From assembly GCA_002392405.1 (NCBI GenBank), contig DGGY01000041.1:62001-126000 (forward strand): a DNA stretch of 64,000 nucleotides. Direction: 5' to 3'. Below the pieces are notes generated by a model that was not told the origin of the DNA, did no database searches, and saw only the letters and a list, made by a program, of their open reading frames with translations. How positions within the stretch are numbered: the stretch's first letter is position 1; each line of letters opens with the position of its first letter. The DNA comes from Treponema sp. UBA3862 (GTDB taxonomy: Bacteria > Spirochaetota > Spirochaetia > Treponematales > Treponemataceae). Below are positions 50,761-60,200 of this stretch, piece after piece. A program made the translations under genes and the position numbers.

Positions 50761-50896
50761 TACAGGGCGTGAGTGATTCATCTGAGTTACTCAAACATCC
50801 AGACGCCTTGAAAAATAAAGGCGTCTTGCCGTAGTGATTAACGGCTCTCCATGTTTAAAAAGAGAAGAAAAGTGTAAGGTTTCTTCTCTTTTTTTT
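50761..50896 (+). ncRNA. Candidate structured small RNA with four hairpins and terminator
   Basis: In the 316-base gap 50706-51021. Stems: GAGTGA/TTACTC (50771-50792), a perfect 9-bp AGACGCCTT/AAGGCGTCT (50801-50826), GCCGT/ACGGC (50828-50845), and AGAGAAGAAA/TTTCTTCTCT (50861-50889) followed by eight T, a rho-independent terminator. No coding frame and no known riboswitch motif was recognised. The last hairpin could just end the ftsI-DUF115 transcript. The tight series of hairpins favours an independent sRNA or processed leader. 50897-51021 is AT-rich leader of the next gene with no other feature seen. Confidence 0.5.
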
Positions 50897-51021
50897 ATTT
50901 AAATGGGTTATAGTATTAGGTGAGGGTTTTATCATATATTCCTCAAGGGGCAGTTCCCTGCTGTTGTTAAGCATTAAAGATTTTATTCTGGATTGCCGAA
51001 AATAAGAACGGTGAATTAAAA

Positions 51022-52263
51022 ATGAATTCGTTTCCGGTTATAACGTTAAAAGACAACTCTTTTTTTACTCAGGATCTTTTACTGGATAAACAGTTTATAC
51101 TGCTGAATTCAACATGCCCGTTTACAGATGCCTTAAAAAAGGCACTTCTTGAATGGGATTTTAAAGTAGTTTATTCAAACGGTTCACAGGGAGTGGCTTC
51201 TTCTGCAGCACCTGTTTCTACTGACTTTGAAAATGTTTCCTTTGAAGAAGTCGGCGCTGAAAAAATTGAAACACCTGAATCCCAGATAAGCAATAACGTA
51301 AAAAAAGTAATCGAAAAAGCACACGATGACATTTCAAATAACGAAAAATCCCGCATGAGCGTTGTAAATACAGTTTACAACGAATACATGAACTATATAA
51401 CCGCAGTTTATACTCACTACGCAACTCACAAAGTTCTCAACTACAGTGAACTTACTGAAACAGTAAAAGAACTTTGTATTTTCATCAAAGAAAACAGGCG
51501 CTTTGTTTTAAGAATCACTCCTTCCCAGGACACAATTAGTAAAAACTATCTTATAAGCCACAGCATGCGTTCTACAGTAATTGCAATTGTAATCGGTCTT
51601 CAGCTCCGCATGCCGCTTACAAAACTTATTGACCTTGGAATCTGCTGCATTCTCCATGAAATAGGACAGATCCGCCTTCCGCCGCAGCTTTACATGACAG
51701 ACCGCCGTCTTTCTCCTGGAGAACGTGCAAAGCTTGCAACACATGCAGTACTTGGTTTTAACATCGTAAAAGAAAATAACTTCCCCAGCCAGATTCAGCT
51801 TGGAATTCTCGAACACCACGAACGTGAAAACGGAACAGGTTACCCGAGAAAACTCAACGGCACTCAGATTGATATTTTTGCAAAAATAATCGGAATTGCA
51901 TGCACCTTTGAAGCAATTACAGCTCCGCGTCATTTTAAGCAGGCCCGTTCAACTTATGACGCAATGATTGAAATCCTTAAAAACGAAGGAAAACAGTTTG
52001 ATGATACAGTAATCAAGGCCCTTCTCTACTCTCTTTCTCTCTTCCCGATTGGAGCTTATGTTTATCTTTCAAACGGAAAAATTGCCCAGGTTACGGACGT
52101 TAACCCTACAAGCCCGGGAAACCCTATTGTTTCAATCATAGGCGAAACAGATGCATCCGGCGGACCGGTAACAGTTCAGACCGATTCCCAGACCAATAAG
52201 ATTATCCGCGTATTAAACAAGCAGGAAAGTGAAGACATCTTAAAACAGTTTAACTTAAAATAA
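51022..52263 (+). CDS. HD-GYP-like c-di-GMP phosphodiesterase family protein
   Basis: 413 residues. The N-terminal 140 residues are variable; the HD-GYP-type helical domain covers about 165-345. Motifs: NYLISHSMRS (first His), ILHEIGQIRLPPQLYMTDRR, THAVLGF, LEHHERENGTGYPRKLNGTQ (the GYP motif), and ACTFEAITAPR. In active enzymes the HD pair is His-Asp followed by Ile-Gly-Lys; here it is His-Glu, Ile-Gly-Gln, so metal binding may be altered. The C-terminus (about 350-413) is a small beta domain (VYLSNGKIAQVTDVNPTSPG) typical of this subgroup. Likely roles are c-di-GMP breakdown or sensing, controlling motility. The start has only a weak GGTG upstream. Confidence 0.8.
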   Translation: MNSFPVITLKDNSFFTQDLLLDKQFILLNSTCPFTDALKKALLEWDFKVVYSNGSQGVASSAAPVSTDFENVSFEEVGAEKIETPESQISNNVKKVIEKAHDDISNNEKSRMSVVNTVYNEYMNYITAVYTHYATHKVLNYSELTETVKELCIFIKENRRFVLRITPSQDTISKNYLISHSMRSTVIAIVIGLQLRMPLTKLIDLGICCILHEIGQIRLPPQLYMTDRRLSPGERAKLATHAVLGFNIVKENNFPSQIQLGILEHHERENGTGYPRKLNGTQIDIFAKIIGIACTFEAITAPRHFKQARSTYDAMIEILKNEGKQFDDTVIKALLYSLSLFPIGAYVYLSNGKIAQVTDVNPTSPGNPIVSIIGETDASGGPVTVQTDSQTNKIIRVLNKQESEDILKQFNLK

Positions 52264-52289
52264 AAACGGCGCACGGATTCACTGAAAAC

Positions 52290-53057
52290 TCAGTTAAAGA
52301 ACATCCTTGCGTTTTCAAGTTCCTGAAGGAACTTTTCATCAACGACAGGCGGATTTTCCGTAAAGTAAAGAATCTGCTGAAGTTCTTCCTGACTGTGAGC
52401 GCCCCATACAGGCACAGAATAATCAAACTGATTGAAAAAACCAAGGGCAAGAGGAATATCCTGAATAACGCCGCCGCACAGAGGCTGCATCGCAATAAAG
52501 CCGACGTCCTTTTCACGACAGTCAAAAACAAGTTCCTGTACTTCTTCAGGACACAGAAGATTAAAAGGATACTGCAGCGTTTCCCACGGACCATCGGAAT
52601 TCAAAAGCTCACGGGCAAGTTCAAAGCTTTCAGTGCACACACCGATATGATGAATTACACCGTCTTTTTTTAATTTCAGGAGTTTTTCAATTACCCTGTC
52701 ATCCCCGCCCTCTTTAGGAAGAATAGAAGGATTATCAAGCTGATAGAGGTCAATATAATCTGTTTTGAGGGCTGTAAGGCTTAAATCGATATCTTCAGCA
52801 ATCTCATCTGAAGTATGAGCCTTGGTTTTTGTTGCAACATATATATCTTTACGGATTGAACCATGAAGAGCATTTCCAAGGCGTCTCTCGCTTTCTTCAC
52901 TGGTGCGTGCTGTATCAAAAAAATTAACCCCGCCTTCGTAAGCGCTGCTGATTATTTTAGAGGCTTCCTCATCATCGCTTACGTTTGCGAGCGCCATAGC
53001 GCCAAGAGCAGTTCTGCTGACTAAAAGATTAGATTTTCCTAACGCTATGTAATCCAT
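52290..53057 (-). CDS. Aldo/keto reductase family protein with altered active site
   Basis: 255 residues, shorter than the usual 300-330. It has the TIM-barrel AKR pattern: LGKSNLLVSRTALGAMALAN, EGGVNFFDTARTSEESERRL, DIYVATKTKAHT, TDYIDLYQLDNPS and GVIHHIGVCTESF. The catalytic tetrad Asp-Tyr-Lys-His is incomplete: Asp (FFDTAR) and Lys (ATKTKA) are present, but the Tyr five residues after the Asp is Ser and the His of LYQLH is Asp. It may be inactive as a standard reductase or a divergent AKR, and any substrate is unknown. It is downstream of glyQS on the same strand, with a strong hairpin between. Confidence 0.75.
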   Translation of the reverse strand: MDYIALGKSNLLVSRTALGAMALANVSDDEEASKIISSAYEGGVNFFDTARTSEESERRLGNALHGSIRKDIYVATKTKAHTSDEIAEDIDLSLTALKTDYIDLYQLDNPSILPKEGGDDRVIEKLLKLKKDGVIHHIGVCTESFELARELLNSDGPWETLQYPFNLLCPEEVQELVFDCREKDVGFIAMQPLCGGVIQDIPLALGFFNQFDYSVPVWGAHSQEELQQILYFTENPPVVDEKFLQELENARMFFN

Positions 53058-53076
53058 AGATCAATTCACAGTTCAT

Positions 53077-53119
53077 AATGCGTAATTTGTAATTGCACGA
53101 AGCAATGTGATTACGCATT
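53077..53119 (-). terminator. Strong inverted repeat after glyQS
   Basis: AATGCGTAAT (53077-53086) pairs perfectly with ATTACGCATT (53110-53119), and ATTGC with GCAAT inside it. There is no T-run, so it may be a transcript-end stabiliser, a weak terminator or a repeat element. It sits 20 nt after the glyQS stop. Confidence 0.5.
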
Positions 53120-53138
53120 ACGAATCAGGCGTTACGCT

Positions 53139-54629
53139 TTAGCGTACAACAGGTTTGTAGTTTTTAATTGCGGCAAAAAGGAATGTGTGAAGGTCAGAAA
53201 GTTTTACCCTTTCCTGTTCCATTGAGTCGCGGTAACGTACTGTAACTGTATCGAAGAGAGGATTTGCAGATCCGTCTTCGTTCTTTTCGGTGATAGTGTC
53301 GTAATCAACTGTTACACAGAACGGAGTTCCTACTTCATCCTGACGGCGGTAGCGCTTTCCTACAGTTCCAGATGTATCATAATCTGTTACAAAGTCTTCT
53401 TTGAGAAGGTGCTGAATTTCCTTTGCCTTTTCAGCAAGTCCGTCTTTCTTCATTAAAGGAAGAACTGCAACTGTAATCGGTGCAAGACGAGGGTCTAAGT
53501 GAAGGACTGTACGGTAATCTTCCTGACCGTCTTTTCCTACGTTTTCTTCTTCATATGCTTCACAGAGGAACATGAGGAAGTTGCGGTTAAGACCGGCAGA
53601 TGTTTCAATTACGTAAGGAATGTACTTTTTGTTTCCGTCTTCCTGATCGATATAAGACATGTCCTTTTTTGAATACTGCTGGTGCTGTGAAAGGTCAAAG
53701 TCAGTGCGGCTGTGAATACCTTCAACTTCTTCAAAACCAATCGGGAAGTTATATGTAACGTCGTAAGCATCTTTTGCATAGTGAGCCAGTTTGTCATGGT
53801 GATGCCATTTAAGGTTCTTTTCTGCAATACCGTACTTGAGGTAGAAATTCCAGCGGTCTTTTCTCCAGCGTTCAAAAGTTTCATCCTCAGTGCCAGGTTT
53901 ACAGAAATATTCCATTTCCATCTGTTCAAATTCACAGGTGCGGAAAATAAAGTTCTTAAAGATGATTTCGTTGCGGAAAGACTTACCAACCTGGGCAACA
54001 CCGAAAGGCACTTTCATGCGGTTTGACTGAACGATGCTCTTGAAGTCTGTAAAAATACCCTGACAGGTTTCAGGACGAAGATAGATAAGGTGACTTTCGT
54101 CAGCAATTGGTCCCTGATAAGTCTTGAACATAAGGTTGAATTCGCGTACTGCAGTATATTTGCGGTTTTCGCTTTTACAGGTCGGGCAGTTGATATTTGC
54201 GTCGATGTAAGCCTTCATTTCTTCGTGGCTCATTGTATCTACAGGCTTTCCAGGATCTTTATCCGGATTTGCTGCAACAAAGTCTTCGATGAGTTTATCT
54301 GCGCGGTGGCGTGCCTGACATTCAAGACAGTCAACCATCGGATCTGAGAAGTGGTCTACGTGACCTGAAGCCTTCCATGTTGTATGATGCTGAAAAATTG
54401 CTGAATCAAGACCAACTACATCATCATGAAGCTGAGTCATTTCCTTCCACCAGGCATTCTGGATATTACGCTTAAAATCTACTCCAAGCGGACCGTAATC
54501 CCAGGCACCGGCCTGACCTCCGTAGATTTCTGAAGCCTGATATACAAAGCCCCTTCTCTTACAGAGTGAAATAATTTTGTCCAGTGTACATGCATGTGGA
54601 TCAGATGCAGGTTTTTCATTTTTTGCCAT
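53139..54629 (-). CDS. glyQS: Glycyl-tRNA synthetase, one-chain (alpha-2) type
   Basis: 496 residues. A class II synthetase that charges tRNA-Gly, of the homodimeric type found in spirochaetes, Gram-positives with low GC, archaea and eukaryotes. Motifs: RRGFVYQASEIYGGQAGAWD, YGPLGVDFKRNIQNAWW, a zinc-like Cys set (DCLECQARHRAD, NINCPTCKSENR), YLRPETCQGIFTDFKSIV (motif 2 region), GKSFRNEIIFKNFIFRTCEF, SAGLNRNFLMFLCEAYEEEN and a C-terminal anticodon-binding domain (DPRLAPITVAVLPLMKKDGL). The start has GGAG ten bases upstream. It is divergent from the barrel gene at 54830. Confidence 0.97.
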   Translation of the reverse strand: MAKNEKPASDPHACTLDKIISLCKRRGFVYQASEIYGGQAGAWDYGPLGVDFKRNIQNAWWKEMTQLHDDVVGLDSAIFQHHTTWKASGHVDHFSDPMVDCLECQARHRADKLIEDFVAANPDKDPGKPVDTMSHEEMKAYIDANINCPTCKSENRKYTAVREFNLMFKTYQGPIADESHLIYLRPETCQGIFTDFKSIVQSNRMKVPFGVAQVGKSFRNEIIFKNFIFRTCEFEQMEMEYFCKPGTEDETFERWRKDRWNFYLKYGIAEKNLKWHHHDKLAHYAKDAYDVTYNFPIGFEEVEGIHSRTDFDLSQHQQYSKKDMSYIDQEDGNKKYIPYVIETSAGLNRNFLMFLCEAYEEENVGKDGQEDYRTVLHLDPRLAPITVAVLPLMKKDGLAEKAKEIQHLLKEDFVTDYDTSGTVGKRYRRQDEVGTPFCVTVDYDTITEKNEDGSANPLFDTVTVRYRDSMEQERVKLSDLHTFLFAAIKNYKPVVR

Positions 54630-54710
54630 TTTAAAATCTCCAAAATGTTTGCTTTAATTGATAAAAAGCAAAGATGTAAGAATTGTAACATAAATTTTAA
54701 TTAGTGAAAA

Positions 54711-54739
54711 CAGACATATTTTGTGCATTTATATATAAT
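54711..54739 (+). promoter_or_regulatory. Probable promoter of the outer-membrane barrel gene
   Basis: CAGACA (54711-54716), a 17-nt spacer and a perfect TATAAT (54734-54739). The leader of about 85 nt contains a hairpin formed by AGTAAC (54773-54778) and GTTACT (54787-54792). Confidence 0.6.
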
Positions 54740-54829
54740 CTATAAAGATTATTAAAGCAGGGCTGATACTCAAGTAACTGCTCTGAGTTACTGCCCGGCT
54801 TTCTTAAATTTTTCGGAGGAAAAAGAAAA

Positions 54830-56197
54830 ATGAAAAAACTTTCAGCAGTTTTAGTTTCTTTGCTTCTGTGCGCAGGTCTTTTAAGCGCCCAGGTTTTAGA
54901 CAAAGAACAGATGAAAAACACTGCATGGACAGGTTTTGGGGCTCCAATTGACGGCAGCGCCATGTTCTACGGCTTTACGGACACATTCCAGGCACGTTTT
55001 GACCGGGGAAACTTTACCATTGAAGGAATGCTCAACTGGAGCTTTCTTGCAAACTATTCAGACAAAGGAGACGTAGACAACTTCGTTTTCGGAACTTCAA
55101 ACCTCAACCCTCTTTCACTTAAATATGGAACAAGGGGTAATGATTTTATTGCCGGCGACTATACTGTTTCCAGTGCAGGAGCTACCGCAGCATGGGACCA
55201 TACTGGCGTAAAGGTAAACAACCAGGCAAACGTTTCAAATACAAAGCAGGACTCTTATTACGTAAACTTTGTATGGCATCCTTCTAAGAATCTTGACGTA
55301 GGTGTAGGAACAAAACTCAACTGGCAGGTTGGTCCTGCTCCCCGCTACGGAAACTGGCTCTGGGAACATGATGCCCACGTTCGTCAGGGAGGTTTTTCAA
55401 CCAGCTATGATGACCGCTCAGGCGCAGTAACACCGACTTCTTCTGACGAATGCGGAAGATATAAATTTACAGTTGACGCCCCGGGCTCAGCCGATGTAGT
55501 AGGCTTTGTTCCATACGCAAACAAATACGCAAAACGTGCTGCAGGCATCCGCTATTTCTATAATACAAAAGACATGAAATTCCAGCTGGGTGCAGCAATT
55601 CCTAACGGCTTTAACACTGACGATCCTGCAGTTAACTTAGGTGCACAGATTCAGCCTGTTAAGTGGCTTTCAATTGCCGCTGCCTTAGAAGGAGCTTTTG
55701 ATGACCAGGCAAACTTCTATACCGGAGCAACAATCGGAGCAGATAACTTTATCCTCGATATGTACGCCGCTGCAGACTCACTTTTTACAGAGGCAGAACA
55801 TGATCAGGCTTACGGAACAGGTGCAGCCGTTACCTTTATTATTCCTAATACAAAATTCAAGGTTCGCCCTGAACTCGGCCTCAACTTCTTCCAGAACCCG
55901 CACTACGACACAGCCTGGTACACAGGAGGAACACTTTCTTTCTCAATTACAAAAGAAATGGGCTTTATTTTCTGGGGTTCATGGGCACAGGGCTCAAAAG
56001 ACGACAGATGGGATAATGATGCTGAAACAAATGACTGGAACGGCGGTCACATCCTTGACCTCCGCCCGGAACTCACACTTGAAATGTCAAAAAATACAAG
56101 CTTTGCTGTATACATTGACTTTGAACAGCGCACAGCCTTTGACGGAACAGACAGAAAATGCTGGTCAAGTGGCCTGTTCATGACATATATTTTCTAA
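54830..56197 (+). CDS. Outer-membrane beta-barrel (porin-like) protein
   Basis: 455 residues. The signal peptide MKKLSAVLVSLLLCAGLLSA-QVL is followed by a beta-strand-rich sequence with many aromatic residues (for example GFIFWGSWAQGSKDDRWDND, TFQARFDRGNFTIEGMLNW). The protein ends CWSSGLFMTYIF: a terminal Phe after alternating hydrophobics, the BAM-recognition pattern of outer-membrane proteins. It has a strong GGAGG before ATG. No family name can be given; a porin or nutrient channel of the treponemal outer membrane is likely. It is transcribed alone; terminator-like hairpins follow. Confidence 0.75.
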   Translation: MKKLSAVLVSLLLCAGLLSAQVLDKEQMKNTAWTGFGAPIDGSAMFYGFTDTFQARFDRGNFTIEGMLNWSFLANYSDKGDVDNFVFGTSNLNPLSLKYGTRGNDFIAGDYTVSSAGATAAWDHTGVKVNNQANVSNTKQDSYYVNFVWHPSKNLDVGVGTKLNWQVGPAPRYGNWLWEHDAHVRQGGFSTSYDDRSGAVTPTSSDECGRYKFTVDAPGSADVVGFVPYANKYAKRAAGIRYFYNTKDMKFQLGAAIPNGFNTDDPAVNLGAQIQPVKWLSIAAALEGAFDDQANFYTGATIGADNFILDMYAAADSLFTEAEHDQAYGTGAAVTFIIPNTKFKVRPELGLNFFQNPHYDTAWYTGGTLSFSITKEMGFIFWGSWAQGSKDDRWDNDAETNDWNGGHILDLRPELTLEMSKNTSFAVYIDFEQRTAFDGTDRKCWSSGLFMTYIF

Positions 56198-56229
56198 ATT
56201 AACCTGCAGCATTTCGATGCTGATATAAA

Positions 56230-56262
56230 AACCGTGGACAGTCTTTTTTATTGTCCGCGGTT
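56230..56262 (-). terminator. Terminator of the TIGR02757 gene
   Basis: AACCGTGGACA (56230-56240) and TGTCCGCGGTT (56252-56262) form an 11-bp stem with one wobble. On the minus strand a T-run follows, and the gene's stop codon lies inside the hairpin. It may also stop rightward transcription of the barrel gene. Confidence 0.75.
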
Positions 56263-57087
56263 TACTCCCAGTCCAAAAAGAGCAAAATCTGAACGGACTG
56301 GGTCTGAAGGAAAAAACTCCTTCATTTTACAAGTCAGCGCCAGACAGGTCTTCAGGTTTGCCTGAGGTATCTTTCCTGACGCTGATTTTTTTATAAACCC
56401 TGCTTCTGCCGCCTGATGCATAACATGAGTGTCGAGGGGCATCAAAAGATTTTTTTTGTCATACCACGTCCAAAGTCCAAGGTCTACAGGCGAATTATCA
56501 CGCACCATCCACCGCAAAAACATATTAAGTTTTTTAGCACAGCCGTTTTCTGATTTTGAAATTAAAGCACATGGCTTTTCAAAAGAAGAGGCAATAACCG
56601 AATGTAAAAAAATTACCCCGCCTTTCTTCAAACTTACATCTCCATCTGCTGCTTCATAAAACGGGACACAGCCCTCCTGTATTTTTCTCTCCCATTCCTT
56701 TTTAAAAAATGCGCCTAAACTCCCCTCTTTTTCCAGAAAGCTTTTGACACTGTCAAAAAAAATCCGCATATCAGCGTACTTATACATTCTGTAAAAAGAA
56801 GCACAGGAGTCAGTAAAATATTTTTTGTAAGAACCGGAGAGCAGCCATTCAACAGGTTTCATGCCGTCTTTTTTCATAAAACCTAAAATCATCTCGACAT
56901 GACTTAAAATCTGCTCCCGCCTTCCAAAAGCAAGGTTTGCTGCAATAAAGGCCGTAAGTTCTGCATCTGCCGCATTTGTGCCCGCTTCGCTCAGAAAACG
57001 GTGCATAAACTTTGAAGGGTCTTTTTCTAAAAAAGCAGGAGTTTCGTATCTGTCGGCAAGTGCTGTAAGCTGTTCTTTTGTAAGCAT
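56248..57087 (-). CDS. TIGR02757 (DUF2400) family protein
   Basis: 279 residues from ATG 57087 (MLTKEQLTALADRYETPAFL). An ATG at 57141 falls in the T-run of the upstream terminator, so it is less likely. Family marks are LTAFIAANLAFGRREQILSH, AKKLNMFLRWMVRDNSPVDL, GLWTWYDKKNLLMPLDTHVM and the C-terminal FPSDPVRSDFALFGLGVNR. The family resembles HhH DNA glycosylases in fold (the middle and C-terminal helices and FALFGLG), but function is not established. It is a single-gene unit after a terminator. Confidence 0.85.
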   Translation of the reverse strand: MLTKEQLTALADRYETPAFLEKDPSKFMHRFLSEAGTNAADAELTAFIAANLAFGRREQILSHVEMILGFMKKDGMKPVEWLLSGSYKKYFTDSCASFYRMYKYADMRIFFDSVKSFLEKEGSLGAFFKKEWERKIQEGCVPFYEAADGDVSLKKGGVIFLHSVIASSFEKPCALISKSENGCAKKLNMFLRWMVRDNSPVDLGLWTWYDKKNLLMPLDTHVMHQAAEAGFIKKSASGKIPQANLKTCLALTCKMKEFFPSDPVRSDFALFGLGVNRGQ

Positions 57088-57140
57088 AATACTAATTGAA
57101 AATAAATCCTGGGACAGTAATTTATAAAGTCCCTCCCCCA

Positions 57141-57182
57141 TAAAAAAAGCCGGAGTTTTCAGAAAAATCTGTCATCCGGCTT
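57141..57182 (-). terminator. Terminator of the OmpA-repeat gene
   Basis: On the minus strand AAAGCCGGA and TCCGGCTTT enclose an A/T-rich loop (containing GACAGATTTTTCTG), followed by seven T. It lies 20 nt past the 1038-residue gene's stop. Confidence 0.85.
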
Positions 57183-57201
57183 TCAGTATAAAGAAAAAGG
57201 T

Positions 57202-60200
57202 CTATTTGTTTAAGATAAACTCAACGCGGCGGTTTTTCCACCAGTTGTCTTTATCACTTCTTGCAACAACAGGCTGGCTTCCTCCGCGGCCTACGGCTGT
57301 AAGGCGTGAACCGTCAACTCCGTTCTTTTTGAGTTCGCTCTTTACGAATTCAGCTCTTTCCTGAGAAAGCGGCTTTAATGCCTTTCCGTACTGTACAGTG
57401 TCCTGATTTTCTTCTGCTTCAGTACCTGAAACATTGTTAGCGTGACCTTCAATAGTTACAGTGTAATTCTTGAACTTGTTGAGAATCTGGGCAATACGCT
57501 TGAGTACGCGTTCATTGTTTGCCTTCTGGCTTGCCTTGATTCCGCCCTTAATTTCGTCTTCTGTCTTAAAGTCAGCAGCATCTGAGCGGAAAATAATTGA
57601 AGGAACAGCCATCTTAAGGACATCTCCTACACGGATTACAAGAACGTCTACGCTGATTTTGCCTTCAACAGTGCTTGTCATGCCGAGTGAATCTGTCGCA
57701 GTAAATACATAAGGATAATCCATAGCAGACTGAACAAGTTCACCGTTGTTTCCGCGTCCGTCCCATACAAGTCTTTCTGTAATTGTCTGTTTTCCGTTTA
57801 CGGACCAGAACTTCTTGCCGTTTTCAGGGTCGTTAATCTGGAATGACCAGTTTTTAAGAGGAACTGCACTCTTTCCTTTTAACTGGATGTAAAGATCATC
57901 ATCTTCACCGTCGTTATCAGGAGAGAAATAGCGTGGTGCTGTTTTTACAGTAAGCTGAGGCGGAGTAACCGTACAGATGAATGCAGAAGATACTGCAGTC
58001 ACTGTGTTTCCTTTTTCATATGAAAGGGCAAGATTTCCTGTAAAGGCACCTTCACATACCTTGCCGTCTGTTCCGTTTCCGTCCCAGTTGATTACTGCAG
58101 GAAGATTTTTTGAATCTGCACTTGTCCACTTGCGTACAACTTTTCCTTCTGCACTTGTAATGCTGAATGACCAGTTTGAAATACCTTCAGCAAGGCTTGT
58201 CCTTACAGTAAACTTCTGAACATCAGCAATTCCGTCTCCGTTCGGAGAGAAGTATTCGCTGTCGGCAGTTACATAAGCCTTTGTTTCCCTCTTATCAACT
58301 GTGAGGCCTGCAATTTCTGCTGAAGCCTTGTTCCCTGCGGCGTCTGTACTTGCAAATACCATTTTGTAAGTACCGTCAGCAACTTTGTTTCCGCTGTCAT
58401 CTGTACCGTCCCATGCAAAGGCAGGAACAGTTCCAGTCCATGAGTATGATTTTACAGTCTGATTCTTTGAGTTGAGAACTGCAGCTGTCCATTTTTCTTC
58501 TTTTGATGATTTTACGGTTACAGGTACATTGTCGCGGTTACCGTCCCCGTCAGGAGAGAATACTGTGTATGGTACAGAAAGTTCAATTGAAGGTGAAACC
58601 GTATCAACTGTAAACGGCTGGGATACAGTTACAGCCTTAGCACCGTTTGCAGATTCAGTTGAAAGTTTTGCAGTATAAAGTCCGTCTGCAGTTCTACTTC
58701 CGTCAGAAGCAAGACCGTTCCATTCAATAACAGCAGGAAGAGCTCTCTGGGCACTCTGTGACCAGACTACAGTTCCCTTTGTATCTTTAACTTCAATTTT
58801 CCAGTCTTTTACCGAACTTCCGCTCTTAACTACCGGAGTAAACTTTACGCTTCCTGAAGAAGGATTAAAGGCAGCAGGACTTGCAGTAAGAATAAGTTCT
58901 GTTTTACTTGTATCGAGACTAAAAAGAGGAGAATCAATTTTTACAGAGTTTCCCGCAGCATCTCCTGCAGAAAGTGTATAGCGGTAAGAACCGTCTTTTG
59001 AAAGGACGTTTGATTTATCAAGACCGTTCCATACAAGTTTTTCAGGAAGGAATGAACCAAAATCAAAAGTCTTTACAATTGTTCCCGCTGCATCTGTTAC
59101 AAGACCAGTCCAGTTTGAAACAGGAGAACCACCGTTTACAGCCGTAACCTGGAAGATTTCAAGTACATCAAGATTTCCGTCTCCGTCAGGAGAGAAAGTT
59201 GAATTAGAAAGTGAAACCTTTACATTCGGTGCAGTATTATCGAGCATAAACTCAGGTGATTTGAGAGGAACTGTTTCAAAGCCGTTAAGGTATTTTGCAG
59301 TTACTTTAGCGTAATAAATGCCTTCAGGTGCGGCAGAACCGTTATCTGTCTTTCCGTCAAATATAACTGATGAAGGCGGATTATCTGTGCCTGAGAAAGT
59401 CTTTACAGCCTTACCGTCTTTATCTTCTACAGAAACAGCCCATTCTACAAGTTTATTTCCAGTTTTACTCTGGTCAGGGGCAGGAATTTTTACTTCAAAT
59501 GAAACAGTATCGTTTACACCGTCACCGTTTGGAGAAAAATATCTTCCGCCTGTAAGTGTAATGTTTGTTGCAGGTTTTTCTGCAGAGTAAATGATATTTG
59601 AAATAACAGCCGGAGCAGAAACGTTTCCTGCACGGTCGGTTGCTGTAATTTTATATGAATATACGCCGTCTTTTACAAATACGCCGTTATCATCTGTTCC
59701 GGACCAGTCAAATTTAAGAGGTTCACTTTCAGTCCATTTGAACACGCGTACAGGAGTACCTGCAGCATCACTGAAAGTACCGGTCCATAAATCTTCCTTT
59801 GAACCGTCCTGCTTAATTGAAAGGGATGCCTTGGCTCCTTCACCGAAGATTTTTGCATCCTGAGAAGGCTGTGTGAGTTCAATTTCTGGTGCTGTATTAT
59901 CTACGATTACGACAAGCTGGCTTGTAGTTGCAGAGTTTCCGTTATCATCAGAAGCAGAGAAAGAATAATAATAAGTTCCGTCAGGAGCTGTTTCTCCGTT
60001 ATCCATGATACCGTTCCAGGTTACAGAAGCAGGAATTGTTACACCGGTTTTTGGAGTTACCATCTGCTTAAAAAAGTTTTTAAGGCCGAGACGTTCAGGG
60101 CGTTTTTCTTTGTTTCCGATTGTACGGATTACTTCACCCTTTTCGTTTCTGATTATAAAACTCCATTCGCTTACATAGCGTTTTTCTTTAATCTGAAGAG

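Noticed and set aside
50706..51021. c-di-GMP (GEMM) riboswitch before the HD-GYP gene
   Set aside because: The GEMM consensus is not present and a terminator separates the hairpins from the gene.
55698..56183. 161-codon rightward frame inside the barrel gene
   Set aside because: Shadow of the real gene in another frame; the main frame has a signal peptide and C-terminal Phe.
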